The notes under the pieces were generated by a model, which made no database searches, was not told the origin of the DNA, and saw only the letters and a list, made by a program, of their open reading frames with translations. Shown here piece after piece: positions 50,599-61,524 of a DNA stretch of 64,000 nucleotides. Source of the stretch: Picocystis sp. L7 (lineage: Eukaryota > Chlorophyta > Picocystophyceae > Picocystales > Picocystaceae); the NCBI GenBank assembly GCA_020975725.1, contig QXJR01000016.1, positions 186,001 through 250,000 of the forward strand. Reading direction: 5' to 3'. Positions within the stretch are counted from its first letter, which is position 1; the number at the start of each line of letters is the position of its first letter. Both the position numbers and the translations under genes were made by a program.

Positions 50599-52536
50599 TT
50601 ACACAACGGTGGGCACCCCTCGTGTCGCAAGAGCGGCCGGGGACGGCACTTTTTGGGTCTCCACCATCATGAGGAGCGTGCCTAGACCAATGTTCTCCTT
50701 TTTTCTCCATCCCTCCAAGCAATCGAGGGCATCCTTGGCAGTGGCGAAGCACCCTTTGCCCACAGCCCCTGTGACCCAAGCATGTAGACGCTTCCGCTTA
50801 AACCAAAACTTTCTCCTACGTGACGAGGGTGGAGAATCTCTCCTCCATTCTATCCCACGTGCCTCCGCTTCCATGAAAGAGCAATAAGGGGAGGAAGGGC
50901 TTGCATCTGCGAGTTGCTCCCACAAATGTTGCAAGGATGTGAATCCTTTGGTGTTGACTGGTGCAGGTGGGCAGTCCTTGCTTCCTCCATCGGGCACCGA
51001 GCTGCCTTCAATGACCACCCCCGTGACATTTCTTCTTTCGTGAGTACCATCCTTCAACTCGTTTAAAGTATGCGTGATGCATGAGAGCTGGTTGTTCACA
51101 CATGTAAGTTGTTGGGCCACATGTGGCAAGAGCTTGCGAACTCGTAGTTTTTCAGCATTGGCTTGGATTTCCTTCGAAGCAACCTGGTTGAATTCTCTTA
51201 TCTTCTTCACCACTTTCTTCTGGAAAGCTGTCCATGACTTGTGCTTGAAGACGGGGTGGTGAAACGCTGCACACTTGAACCCATTGTGCATGAGCACGGC
51301 TGCGTCTTGTAGAAAGCAAATTCGAGCAAAACCTAGCACCTCAATGACCTTCTCTGCAGTGATGTCCCTTGTCCGTGGATCCTTCGCAATGCTCTTCAAG
51401 AATTCTTTAGATGTCTTCAACTGTGGAAAGATCAAGTTCAACAAATCGTCTGATGGAGTGACACGTTGCCTGGGAAGGTACACCATCTGTGAGTCGGGAT
51501 GTTCAGCTGCATGGGCCACGGCTTTGGGATTGACATCCAAATAGGAATTTTGCATGTTAGAGTTCAATTGGCCTCGGCCATCGCACCAATACCCAAGACT
51601 TTCAATCATCAAATCATCCGTGTATGGCAACCTCTGTAGATGCATCGCTCCATACTTTCTCATATGGGTCACCTTTCCTACGGACATACCAAGGTAAAGG
51701 AACACCTGTTTAAACGCCAGTGTCATGCCTCCGAAGGTTACATCATACAACGGATTGTCCTTGTACCAAACGCGCCCAGGAGTCTTGAAGTCTGGCCATG
51801 TATCTCCGTTTAAGTCGTACTTCCATACAAGGTATCGAAAGGTTGCACCCATTGCACACATCCACACATCAACATGGCGACCCACAGCATGCGGCCGGCT
51901 TTGACCTTCTGATTCCTTTGTGGGGCTGTGAAAGTATAGAATGGGAAGCTTGTCTGGCCCACTGTACTCATATTCATCCAATGCAAGTCTAGACAACTTA
52001 CACTTCCTCATGGTATCTCCCCTCATGAGACTTTGGAAGCACACTGTGAATGCCATACAGTGCCGTTCATCTAGATTTGAGATTATGCCCAACCTCTCTT
52101 CTCGTGTGAGGCAGGATGTATACTGTCCCCCGATGTCAATGGTGCCATCGTCCTGCCTCTCGGCTTGCTCCCTCCTACACTTCCTCAATATGCTCTTCAC
52201 TGCAGGGCTCCTCTTACTAGTCTTGCAAATTTTCCCTTTGAACCTGGCATATGCTTGCGGGATGTGCTTAACAGCAGAGGAACATGTGCGCATGCTCCCG
52301 TACCTCCGTCCTCCATTCTTCACCTCTTCAACAAATTTGTCACACAAGTGCATCAGATTCTCCTCCGACTCTACCGCTTGCAAGCCCCCTCGCACTTCGC
52401 GTGCAATGAACTCGCTGAAGCGGATCCAGAAAGGCTTGTACTTTTGGAAGGTGCCCTTTGAGAGGGCAACGATACCCAACCAAGGATCGACAACTTCTCG
52501 AAATGAGGCGTCGACAGTCTGCCATCCGGCATTCAT
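50599..52536 (-). CDS. Tyrosine recombinase, unit 4
   Basis: Identical in predicted protein to the unit 1 copy; the poly-G run beyond its stop is one base shorter than in units 2, 3 and 5. Confidence 0.8.
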   Translation of the reverse strand: MNAGWQTVDASFREVVDPWLGIVALSKGTFQKYKPFWIRFSEFIAREVRGGLQAVESEENLMHLCDKFVEEVKNGGRRYGSMRTCSSAVKHIPQAYARFKGKICKTSKRSPAVKSILRKCRREQAERQDDGTIDIGGQYTSCLTREERLGIISNLDERHCMAFTVCFQSLMRGDTMRKCKLSRLALDEYEYSGPDKLPILYFHSPTKESEGQSRPHAVGRHVDVWMCAMGATFRYLVWKYDLNGDTWPDFKTPGRVWYKDNPLYDVTFGGMTLAFKQVFLYLGMSVGKVTHMRKYGAMHLQRLPYTDDLMIESLGYWCDGRGQLNSNMQNSYLDVNPKAVAHAAEHPDSQMVYLPRQRVTPSDDLLNLIFPQLKTSKEFLKSIAKDPRTRDITAEKVIEVLGFARICFLQDAAVLMHNGFKCAAFHHPVFKHKSWTAFQKKVVKKIREFNQVASKEIQANAEKLRVRKLLPHVAQQLTCVNNQLSCITHTLNELKDGTHERRNVTGVVIEGSSVPDGGSKDCPPAPVNTKGFTSLQHLWEQLADASPSSPYCSFMEAEARGIEWRRDSPPSSRRRKFWFKRKRLHAWVTGAVGKGCFATAKDALDCLEGWRKKENIGLGTLLMMVETQKVPSPAALATRGVPTVV

Positions 52537-52855
52537 GTCGCTTCGATGGCTCTCGCCTTCCCAGCCACGAGCACGTGCGTGTCCTCTTGTTCCCTTTCTC
52601 TTTTTGACCGCCCCCGTCCACGATGCACGCTCCCTAGCCAATCAAAGATGTGCGTTTCGAAGCATTTTGACTAGCTGGGGAGCGTGCACGAAGCGACATG
52701 CACACGCCCCTTGAAGCGACTTCTTGGACCTTGTCCCCTCAAGGCACGACTCCCAAAACGTACACGAAACGTAGCCCGACCTTTTGAAGTTGCCCTGCTT
52801 CTTCCCTCGTTCACCAGCACCGCCGCCCTCGCAAGGTCCATCGTCCTTCAGCGAC

Positions 52856-53494
52856 ATGCACCACGAAGTCGTGTCCGTCTCTGAGGGTTCGTCCAGCGTC
52901 CACCTGACCGACTCCCCCTATCCTTCAAAACGTAGTAGGCCCGAGAAGATTGAACGTATGACACCTTGCTTGTTTGTAGGTGTGGACCCGGACCTGAAAG
53001 GAGGTTTGGTCGCCCTTCATCACACACGAAAGGACCCAATCGTGTATCCTACACGCACCTTCACTTCCGTCTCAAACAGCAAGAAAAGGAAGAAGATTGA
53101 TATCTTTAGGCTGATCTGTGACATACAATCCCTCACTAATGGTATTCCGGCTGAGCAAATCATTGTGCACATTGAATCTGCCCCAGTCTATAATAATGGT
53201 GTTGTTGCAGCAAAGACTATTGGTTACTGCTTGGGAATTTGGGAGACAGCCTTTGCATCTGTGTGTCCTGAAGCCACTGTGCAGGTTGTGCACCCTAGAA
53301 CATGGCAAACCAATTTCCCATGCTTGAGAGGACTGAAGGGCAAAGATAGAAAAACAGCCATCTACAACTATGCTGAAGTATGTTTACAGTCACACCTTCA
53401 ACAAGCTTCAAGTTGCACTGGGATCGCAGATGCATACATGATAGCATGTTGTTGTCGAGATGGATTCATGGATCCCAAAAAGATCGTTCAGTAG
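52856..53494 (+). CDS. MOC1-like resolvase, unit 4
   Basis: Identical in predicted protein to the unit 1 copy. Confidence 0.82.
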   Translation: MHHEVVSVSEGSSSVHLTDSPYPSKRSRPEKIERMTPCLFVGVDPDLKGGLVALHHTRKDPIVYPTRTFTSVSNSKKRKKIDIFRLICDIQSLTNGIPAEQIIVHIESAPVYNNGVVAAKTIGYCLGIWETAFASVCPEATVQVVHPRTWQTNFPCLRGLKGKDRKTAIYNYAEVCLQSHLQQASSCTGIADAYMIACCCRDGFMDPKKIVQ

Positions 53495-53560
53495 CAGGAG
53501 TAACAAATTGTATCAATACACTCCTAGCCTATTTCAGCTCCACAATTTGTCCTACTTGCT

Positions 53561-54536
53561 GCACCTGCAGGATCGAGCACTCCAAAGTGCTGGGCCTTGC
53601 AGGTGCACCTGCAGATTTCCATTGCTTGCCTCTCCAGGTGGTGCACCTGCAGGATCGAGCACACCAAAGTGCTGGGTGTTGCAGGTGCACCTGCAGATTT
53701 CCATTGCTTGCCTCTCCAGGTGGTGCACCTGCAGGATCGAGCACTCCAAAGTGCTGGGCCTTGCAGGTGCACCTGCAGATTTCCATTGCTTGCCTCTCCA
53801 GGTGGTGCACCTGCAGGATCGAGCACTCCAAAGTGCTGGGCCTTGCAGGTGCACCTGCAGATTTCCATTGCTTGCCTCTCCAGGTGGTGCACCTGCAGGA
53901 TCGAGCACTCCCAAGTGCTGGGCCTTGCAGGTGCACCTGCAGATTTCCATTGCTTGGCTCTCCAGGTGGTGCACCTGCAGGATAGAGCACACCAAAGTGC
54001 TGGGTGTTGCAGGTGCACCTGCAGATTTCCATTGCTTGCCTCTCCAGGTGGTGCACCTGCAGGATCAAGCACTCCAAAGTGCTGGGCCTTGCAGGTGCAC
54101 CTGCAGATTTCCATTGCTTGCCTCTCCAGGTGGTGCACCTGCAGGATCGAGCACTCCAAAGTGCTGGGCCTTGCAGTTGCACCTGCAGATTTCCATTGCT
54201 TGGCTCTCCAGGTGGTGCACCTGCAGGATCGAGCACTCCAAAGTGCTGGGCCTTGCAGGTGCACCTGCAGATTTCCATTGCTTGGCTCTCCAGGTGGTGC
54301 ACCTGCAGGATCGAGCACTCCAAAGTGCTGGGCCTTGCAGGTGCACCTGCAGATTTCCATTGCTTGGCTCTCCAGGTGGTGCACCTGCAGGATCGAGCAC
54401 TCCAAAGTGCTGGGCCTTGCAGGTGCACCTGCAGATTTCCATTGCTTGCCTCTCCAGGTGGTGCACCTGCAGGATCAAGCACTCCAAAGTGCTGGGCCTT
54501 GCAGGTGCACCTGCAGATTTCCATTGCTTGGCTCTA
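53561..54536 (+). repeat. 82 bp minisatellite, unit 4
   Basis: 12 copies in the same order of variants as in unit 1. Confidence 0.95.
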
Positions 54537-54939
54537 CGAGTCACTCTACACGTGCACTTCGTACGTGGATTGGATGGCAAGATTCGTTCTTATTGGGAGT
54601 GCCTTACCCATTTCTTCTTCCATGCCCGCACGCGATTTTTCTATTCATAGCCCTATCAACGTCCCTCTCTCCATCTGGTTCGAGTCTGTGTGGCGTCCGT
54701 CCCGTGGACGGCGCTCCCTTCTTGCTGGTTTCGTCACCTCCGGTGTCGAAGTCGGAGGCGACGTCGATCGTGTCCTCGGCCCTGTTCTTGCACAGTCCGA
54801 GGTCAAAAAGGTGGCTTCATTGGAAAGCAGTAGACCGTGAGCCCGGGTCAACCTCGCGGTCGATTGGGGAATCATTTCGGTTTCAAGTTCGGGTTCCGTC
54901 CTGCGTGGAATCAAAAAGGATTCGTATGACGTTTGAGAG

Positions 54940-54963
54940 TGAATCAAAATGAAAATTGATTCA
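54940..54963. promoter_or_regulatory. Lox-like inverted repeat, unit 4
   Basis: Same 24 bp as at 40,721. Confidence 0.6.
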
Positions 54964-55230
54964 GCGTCCCGGGCGTCCCGGAGGGGCGTCCCGGACGCGC
55001 GGTTTTTCCACCTGAAATTCGACCGCTTTGCTTAACTTTCATCCCACCCCCGATGGACGGGACGATGGTCTTTCAGACGACGGGTCCCTCAATAGGCCCC
55101 GGGACGCCCCCCGAACCCCTCAGTATCTCCTTGGGATTTTCGGGGCGGATCGATCGATAGCTCGGGTCCCTGGAGGGGGTGGATCGATATCTCGACCGAT
55201 TTTCCCCGGGACGCTCCCGTCCCGCAGTGT

Positions 55231-55238
55231 AGGAACCG
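55231..55238 (+). repeat. Unit 4/5 junction core AGGAACCG
   Basis: Same sequence context on both sides as the 41,012 junction. Confidence 0.78.
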
Positions 55239-55338
55239 TGGGATTCCTGCGTCCCGGAGGGACGGGGCCCGGGTTCGAGGGAGGAACACCGGGGAGGGAG
55301 AATATTCTGTGGTGGGGGGGGGGGATGGGAACGGCTGC

Positions 55339-57276
55339 TTACACAACGGTGGGCACCCCTCGTGTCGCAAGAGCGGCCGGGGACGGCACTTTTTGGGTCT
55401 CCACCATCATGAGGAGCGTGCCTAGACCAATGTTCTCCTTTTTTCTCCATCCCTCCAAGCAATCGAGGGCATCCTTGGCAGTGGCGAAGCACCCTTTGCC
55501 CACAGCCCCTGTGACCCAAGCATGTAGACGCTTCCGCTTAAACCAAAACTTTCTCCTACGTGACGAGGGTGGAGAATCTCTCCTCCATTCTATCCCACGT
55601 GCCTCCGCTTCCATGAAAGAGCAATAAGGGGAGGAAGGGCTTGCATCTGCGAGTTGCTCCCACAAATGTTGCAAGGATGTGAATCCTTTGGTGTTGACTG
55701 GTGCAGGTGGGCAGTCCTTGCTTCCTCCATCGGGCACCGAGCTGCCTTCAATGACCACCCCCGTGACATTTCTTCTTTCGTGAGTACCATCCTTCAACTC
55801 GTTTAAAGTATGCGTGATGCATGAGAGCTGGTTGTTCACACATGTAAGTTGTTGGGCCACATGTGGCAAGAGCTTGCGAACTCGTAGTTTTTCAGCATTG
55901 GCTTGGATTTCCTTCGAAGCAACCTGGTTGAATTCTCTTATCTTCTTCACCACTTTCTTCTGGAAAGCTGTCCATGACTTGTGCTTGAAGACGGGGTGGT
56001 GAAACGCTGCACACTTGAACCCATTGTGCATGAGCACGGCTGCGTCTTGTAGAAAGCAAATTCGAGCAAAACCTAGCACCTCAATGACCTTCTCTGCAGT
56101 GATGTCCCTTGTCCGTGGATCCTTCGCAATGCTCTTCAAGAATTCTTTAGATGTCTTCAACTGTGGAAAGATCAAGTTCAACAAATCGTCTGATGGAGTG
56201 ACACGTTGCCTGGGAAGGTACACCATCTGTGAGTCGGGATGTTCAGCTGCATGGGCCACGGCTTTGGGATTGACATCCAAATAGGAATTTTGCATGTTAG
56301 AGTTCAATTGGCCTCGGCCATCGCACCAATACCCAAGACTTTCAATCATCAAATCATCCGTGTATGGCAACCTCTGTAGATGCATCGCTCCATACTTTCT
56401 CATATGGGTCACCTTTCCTACGGACATACCAAGGTAAAGGAACACCTGTTTAAACGCCAGTGTCATGCCTCCGAAGGTTACATCATACAACGGATTGTCC
56501 TTGTACCAAACGCGCCCAGGAGTCTTGAAGTCTGGCCATGTATCTCCGTTTAAGTCGTACTTCCATACAAGGTATCGAAAGGTTGCACCCATTGCACACA
56601 TCCACACATCAACATGGCGACCCACAGCATGCGGCCGGCTTTGACCTTCTGATTCCTTTGTGGGGCTGTGAAAGTATAGAATGGGAAGCTTGTCTGGCCC
56701 ACTGTACTCATATTCATCCAATGCAAGTCTAGACAACTTACACTTCCTCATGGTATCTCCCCTCATGAGACTTTGGAAGCACACTGTGAATGCCATACAG
56801 TGCCGTTCATCTAGATTTGAGATTATGCCCAACCTCTCTTCTCGTGTGAGGCAGGATGTATACTGTCCCCCGATGTCAATGGTGCCATCGTCCTGCCTCT
56901 CGGCTTGCTCCCTCCTACACTTCCTCAATATGCTCTTCACTGCAGGGCTCCTCTTACTAGTCTTGCAAATTTTCCCTTTGAACCTGGCATATGCTTGCGG
57001 GATGTGCTTAACAGCAGAGGAACATGTGCGCATGCTCCCGTACCTCCGTCCTCCATTCTTCACCTCTTCAACAAATTTGTCACACAAGTGCATCAGATTC
57101 TCCTCCGACTCTACCGCTTGCAAGCCCCCTCGCACTTCGCGTGCAATGAACTCGCTGAAGCGGATCCAGAAAGGCTTGTACTTTTGGAAGGTGCCCTTTG
57201 AGAGGGCAACGATACCCAACCAAGGATCGACAACTTCTCGAAATGAGGCGTCGACAGTCTGCCATCCGGCATTCAT
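55339..57276 (-). CDS. Tyrosine recombinase, unit 5
   Basis: Identical in predicted protein to the unit 1 copy. Confidence 0.8.
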   Translation of the reverse strand: MNAGWQTVDASFREVVDPWLGIVALSKGTFQKYKPFWIRFSEFIAREVRGGLQAVESEENLMHLCDKFVEEVKNGGRRYGSMRTCSSAVKHIPQAYARFKGKICKTSKRSPAVKSILRKCRREQAERQDDGTIDIGGQYTSCLTREERLGIISNLDERHCMAFTVCFQSLMRGDTMRKCKLSRLALDEYEYSGPDKLPILYFHSPTKESEGQSRPHAVGRHVDVWMCAMGATFRYLVWKYDLNGDTWPDFKTPGRVWYKDNPLYDVTFGGMTLAFKQVFLYLGMSVGKVTHMRKYGAMHLQRLPYTDDLMIESLGYWCDGRGQLNSNMQNSYLDVNPKAVAHAAEHPDSQMVYLPRQRVTPSDDLLNLIFPQLKTSKEFLKSIAKDPRTRDITAEKVIEVLGFARICFLQDAAVLMHNGFKCAAFHHPVFKHKSWTAFQKKVVKKIREFNQVASKEIQANAEKLRVRKLLPHVAQQLTCVNNQLSCITHTLNELKDGTHERRNVTGVVIEGSSVPDGGSKDCPPAPVNTKGFTSLQHLWEQLADASPSSPYCSFMEAEARGIEWRRDSPPSSRRRKFWFKRKRLHAWVTGAVGKGCFATAKDALDCLEGWRKKENIGLGTLLMMVETQKVPSPAALATRGVPTVV

Positions 57277-57595
57277 GTCGCTTCGATGGCTCTCGCCTTC
57301 CCAGCCACGAGCACGTGCGTGTCCTCTTGTTCCCTTTCTCTTTTTGACCGCCCCCGTCCACGATGCACGCTCCCTAGCCAATCAAAGATGTGCGTTTCGA
57401 AGCATTTTGACTAGCTGGGGAGCGTGCACGAAGCGACATGCACACGCCCCTTGAAGCGACTTCTTGGACCTTGTCCCCTCAAGGCACGACTCCCAAAACG
57501 TACACGAAACGTAGCCCGACCTTTTGAAGTTGCCCTGCTTCTTCCCTCGTTCACCAGCACCGCCGCCCTCGCAAGGTCCATCGTCCTTCAGCGAC

Positions 57596-58234
57596 ATGCA
57601 CCACGAAGTCGTGTCCGTCTCTGAGGGTTCGTCCAGCGTCCACCTGACCGACTCCCCCTATCCTTCAAAACGTAGTAGGCCCGAGAAGATTGAACGTATG
57701 ACACCTTGCTTGTTTGTAGGTGTGGACCCGGACCTGAAAGGAGGTTTGGTCGCCCTTCATCACACACGAAAGGACCCAATCGTGTATCCTACACGCACCT
57801 TCACTTCCGTCTCAAACAGCAAGAAAAGGAAGAAGATTGATATCTTTAGGCTGATCTGTGACATACAATCCCTCACTAATGGTATTCCGGCTGAGCAAAT
57901 CATTGTGCACATTGAATCTGCCCCAGTCTATAATAATGGTGTTGTTGCAGCAAAGACTATTGGTTACTGCTTGGGAATTTGGGAGACAGCCTTTGCATCT
58001 GTGTGTCCTGAAGCCACTGTGCAGGTTGTGCACCCTAGAACATGGCAAACCAATTTCCCATGCTTGAGAGGACTGAAGGGCAAAGATAGAAAAACAGCCA
58101 TCTACAACTATGCTGAAGTATGTTTACAGTCACACCTTCAACAAGCTTCAAGTTGCACTGGGATCGCAGATGCATACATGATAGCATGTTGTTGTCGAGA
58201 TGGATTCATGGATCCCAAAAAGATCGTTCAGTAG
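57596..58234 (+). CDS. MOC1-like resolvase, unit 5
   Basis: Identical in predicted protein to the unit 1 copy. Confidence 0.82.
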   Translation: MHHEVVSVSEGSSSVHLTDSPYPSKRSRPEKIERMTPCLFVGVDPDLKGGLVALHHTRKDPIVYPTRTFTSVSNSKKRKKIDIFRLICDIQSLTNGIPAEQIIVHIESAPVYNNGVVAAKTIGYCLGIWETAFASVCPEATVQVVHPRTWQTNFPCLRGLKGKDRKTAIYNYAEVCLQSHLQQASSCTGIADAYMIACCCRDGFMDPKKIVQ

Positions 58235-58300
58235 CAGGAGTAACAAATTGTATCAATACACTCCTAGCCTATTTCAGCTCCACAATTTGTCCTACTTGCT

Positions 58301-59276
58301 GCACCTGCAGGATCGAGCACTCCAAAGTGCTGGGCCTTGCAGGTGCACCTGCAGATTTCCATTGCTTGCCTCTCCAGGTGGTGCACCTGCAGGATCGAGC
58401 ACACCAAAGTGCTGGGTGTTGCAGGTGCACCTGCAGATTTCCATTGCTTGCCTCTCCAGGTGGTGCACCTGCAGGATCGAGCACTCCAAAGTGCTGGGCC
58501 TTGCAGGTGCACCTGCAGATTTCCATTGCTTGCCTCTCCAGGTGGTGCACCTGCAGGATCGAGCACTCCAAAGTGCTGGGCCTTGCAGGTGCACCTGCAG
58601 ATTTCCATTGCTTGCCTCTCCAGGTGGTGCACCTGCAGGATCGAGCACTCCCAAGTGCTGGGCCTTGCAGGTGCACCTGCAGATTTCCATTGCTTGGCTC
58701 TCCAGGTGGTGCACCTGCAGGATAGAGCACACCAAAGTGCTGGGTGTTGCAGGTGCACCTGCAGATTTCCATTGCTTGCCTCTCCAGGTGGTGCACCTGC
58801 AGGATCAAGCACTCCAAAGTGCTGGGCCTTGCAGGTGCACCTGCAGATTTCCATTGCTTGCCTCTCCAGGTGGTGCACCTGCAGGATCGAGCACTCCAAA
58901 GTGCTGGGCCTTGCAGTTGCACCTGCAGATTTCCATTGCTTGGCTCTCCAGGTGGTGCACCTGCAGGATCGAGCACTCCAAAGTGCTGGGCCTTGCAGGT
59001 GCACCTGCAGATTTCCATTGCTTGGCTCTCCAGGTGGTGCACCTGCAGGATCGAGCACTCCAAAGTGCTGGGCCTTGCAGGTGCACCTGCAGATTTCCAT
59101 TGCTTGGCTCTCCAGGTGGTGCACCTGCAGGATCGAGCACTCCAAAGTGCTGGGCCTTGCAGGTGCACCTGCAGATTTCCATTGCTTGCCTCTCCAGGTG
59201 GTGCACCTGCAGGATCAAGCACTCCAAAGTGCTGGGCCTTGCAGGTGCACCTGCAGATTTCCATTGCTTGGCTCTA
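58301..59276 (+). repeat. 82 bp minisatellite, unit 5
   Basis: 12 copies in the same order of variants as in unit 1. Confidence 0.95.
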
Positions 59277-59679
59277 CGAGTCACTCTACACGTGCACTTC
59301 GTACGTGGATTGGATGGCAAGATTCGTTCTTATTGGGAGTGCCTTACCCATTTCTTCTTCCATGCCCGCACGCGATTTTTCTATTCATAGCCCTATCAAC
59401 GTCCCTCTCTCCATCTGGTTCGAGTCTGTGTGGCGTCCGTCCCGTGGACGGCGCTCCCTTCTTGCTGGTTTCGTCACCTCCGGTGTCGAAGTCGGAGGCG
59501 ACGTCGATCGTGTCCTCGGCCCTGTTCTTGCACAGTCCGAGGTCAAAAAGGTGGCTTCATTGGAAAGCAGTAGACCGTGAGCCCGGGTCAACCTCGCGGT
59601 CGATTGGGGAATCATTTCGGTTTCAAGTTCGGGTTCCGTCCTGCGTGGAATCAAAAAGGATTCGTATGACGTTTGAGAG

Positions 59680-59703
59680 TGAATCAAAATGAAAATTGAT
59701 TCA
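59680..59703. promoter_or_regulatory. Lox-like inverted repeat, unit 5
   Basis: Same 24 bp as at 40,721. Confidence 0.6.
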
Positions 59704-59970
59704 GCGTCCCGGGCGTCCCGGAGGGGCGTCCCGGACGCGCGGTTTTTCCACCTGAAATTCGACCGCTTTGCTTAACTTTCATCCCACCCCCGATGGACGG
59801 GACGATGGTCTTTCAGACGACGGGTCCCTCAATAGGCCCCGGGACGCCCCCCGAACCCCTCAGTATCTCCTTGGGATTTTCGGGGCGGATCGATCGATAG
59901 CTCGGGTCCCTGGAGGGGGTGGATCGATATCTCGACCGATTTTCCCCGGGACGCTCCCGTCCCGCAGTGT

Positions 59971-59978
59971 AGGAACCG
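59971..59978 (+). repeat. Array right-edge core AGGAACCG
   Basis: Unit-end sequence (CCCGCAGTGT) lies to the left; host sequence AACGGTCTCG, found nowhere else in the array, lies to the right. The attR counterpart of 36,273. Confidence 0.75.
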
Positions 59979-61524
59979 AACGGTCTCGCTCGTCCACCTG
60001 CCCCTCACGATCCACACCGGGATTGGCGGTGGTTTCTTTCCCCAGGTGGGAGAAAACCAACCACAACTACACGGCGGAAGTCGAAGGATGCCCATGGAAC
60101 GGGCCCAAGGGGACGGAGGGATGAAAGATTGCAGGAATGGGGATCTAGACGAGCTGGATTCCAGCGGAATCCGCCCGGATGGGTTGAGCTATGGCCCCAT
60201 GAAGGCAAAAGATCCATTCAAAACGCACATGTCCTACAAGGAGCGTCGACGGGGGAACCACAAACGTTTGATCGAGGAGCGATCATGCTTTGGAAAAATA
60301 GGAAGCATAAGACAACAAGTGACACTGGCGCAGCGAATTTATAAAGCCCACTCGTGCTCACAAACGAGCCATAGGTCAGCAAAGTAGGATGTCGTACAGC
60401 GTCGCAAAGTAGGTCGACCCCGCGAGCTCAAGTCACGTCGACTCAACCGTCTTTGGAAAGTAAGAGGCACATGGACGAAGTCTCGTGGGTATCGTGGCCA
60501 TCAATAAATCAATTGCTCAATATGCGGGTGAAAGGCATTAAATTTAGTCATCTTCTAAATGATTATCAACGATGGTAAGAGCTTCAGGTGTTGTCGCTTC
60601 CCTCAAAGAATGCGAGGAACCAACCATTTAATTGGTATGGCCAATGTTTCGGTACCTCGTAATTTGCCGAAGCCTCGCAAACAAACGCTCTGGTATTAAT
60701 CTTGAAAAACGCGTTCAAATGCTTCACTGTAGAACTTGCCCCCGATGGGCATCTGTTGGGGATAACGGTTTACATTACATGAAAGGCGTGGAGTCTTTTG
60801 AGGTACCATTTGCTTGAAAGCACAAACCCAAAACAACATTGTCTTATACCCCGGTTATTTTACACTAAGCCTTACTCACGAACACAAGCATAGGTAATCG
60901 CACGTAAGCATTTCACTACATTATGTTCGTAAAGGGGAGACAATCAGCCCCAAAAATGGTGAATCCTTGTCTTTGCACGCTAGGTAGAGGTAAAACGATA
61001 GTATAAAAGATAAACGGAATAATGAGGGCTAATCGATTGCATGGGAGGTAGCAACGATGCAAACTTGGTCAAGCCTAAAGGACTAAGAAATGGAGAAGGG
61101 AAGAGAATGAGGTGATTAGCACGGAGGACAACCGTGGACCAAAATTGATCCTCGCGTTCAATCAAATGAGAAATATGTAATGGAAGCAAGGAAAACACGA
61201 ACGAGATCCCTAGCAATCATCACATGCTTAGGTGGTCAATCCATTGGATGAATGAAACCCGTTGAATTCCCATGCTGACTTTGCCAACGTTGTGGACATG
61301 GAAGTAGGGAAGACGGGGATTTCTCAGCAGTGTGAAAGATATTAGGGAGTAAAGCTAGAGCTAATATCAAGTGAAATGATAACGAGAGAGGCAAGACCAA
61401 AAGTGTCGTGGGCATACAAGTCTTCACGTCATCAATCAAAACATGTACATTGAAAATTTGCAGGTACTGCCTTGTGTCAATAAGAAAAGCCATTTTACTG
61501 TCAAGGAACCATTCAAAGGAACCA
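59979..61524. other. Spacer between the array and CNOT1
   Basis: 1.5 kb. The first 150 bp are GC-rich like the host sequence left of the array; most of the remainder is AT-richer. No gene, tRNA or element end is recognised. It includes the 3' flank of CNOT1. Confidence 0.5.

Larger units (their letters stand above)
36273..59978 (+). mobile_element. Five-unit tandem array of a Crypton-like element encoding a tyrosine recombinase and a RuvC-fold resolvase
   Basis: Units: 36,273-41,011; 41,012-45,751; 45,752-50,491; 50,492-55,230; 55,231-59,970; then a final AGGAACCG at 59,971-59,978. Unit lengths are 4,739 or 4,740, the difference being one G in a poly-G run. No terminal inverted repeats of ordinary DDE-transposon kind and no reverse transcriptase, capsid or polymerase gene. 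Each unit has, left to right, a minus-strand tyrosine recombinase, a shared upstream region, a plus-strand resolvase, an 82 bp minisatellite and a motif-rich right end. Cryptons move as circles by tyrosine recombination and leave short direct repeats, which fits. The resolvase cargo and the minisatellite are not standard Crypton parts. Tandem gene amplification of a domesticated pair is the main alternative. Confidence 0.8.

Noticed and set aside
36273-59978. Polinton, Maverick or other capsid-bearing element
   Set aside because: Units have no polymerase, ATPase, protease or capsid gene and no long terminal inverted repeats; the integrase is a tyrosine recombinase, not a retroviral-type one.
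36273-59978. Ordinary segmental tandem duplication of two host genes
   Set aside because: Not excluded, but the AGGAACCG cores at both outer edges and the recombinase inside each unit are better explained by site-specific integration.
36273-59978. Ngaro or DIRS element (tyrosine recombinase retrotransposon)
   Set aside because: No reverse transcriptase or RNase H gene in the unit; the RNase H-like fold present is of the RuvC kind with resolvase motifs.
60340-60430. Possible tRNA or snRNA in the right spacer
   Set aside because: Short GC-rich arms are present but no cloverleaf or conserved T-arm sequence could be drawn.
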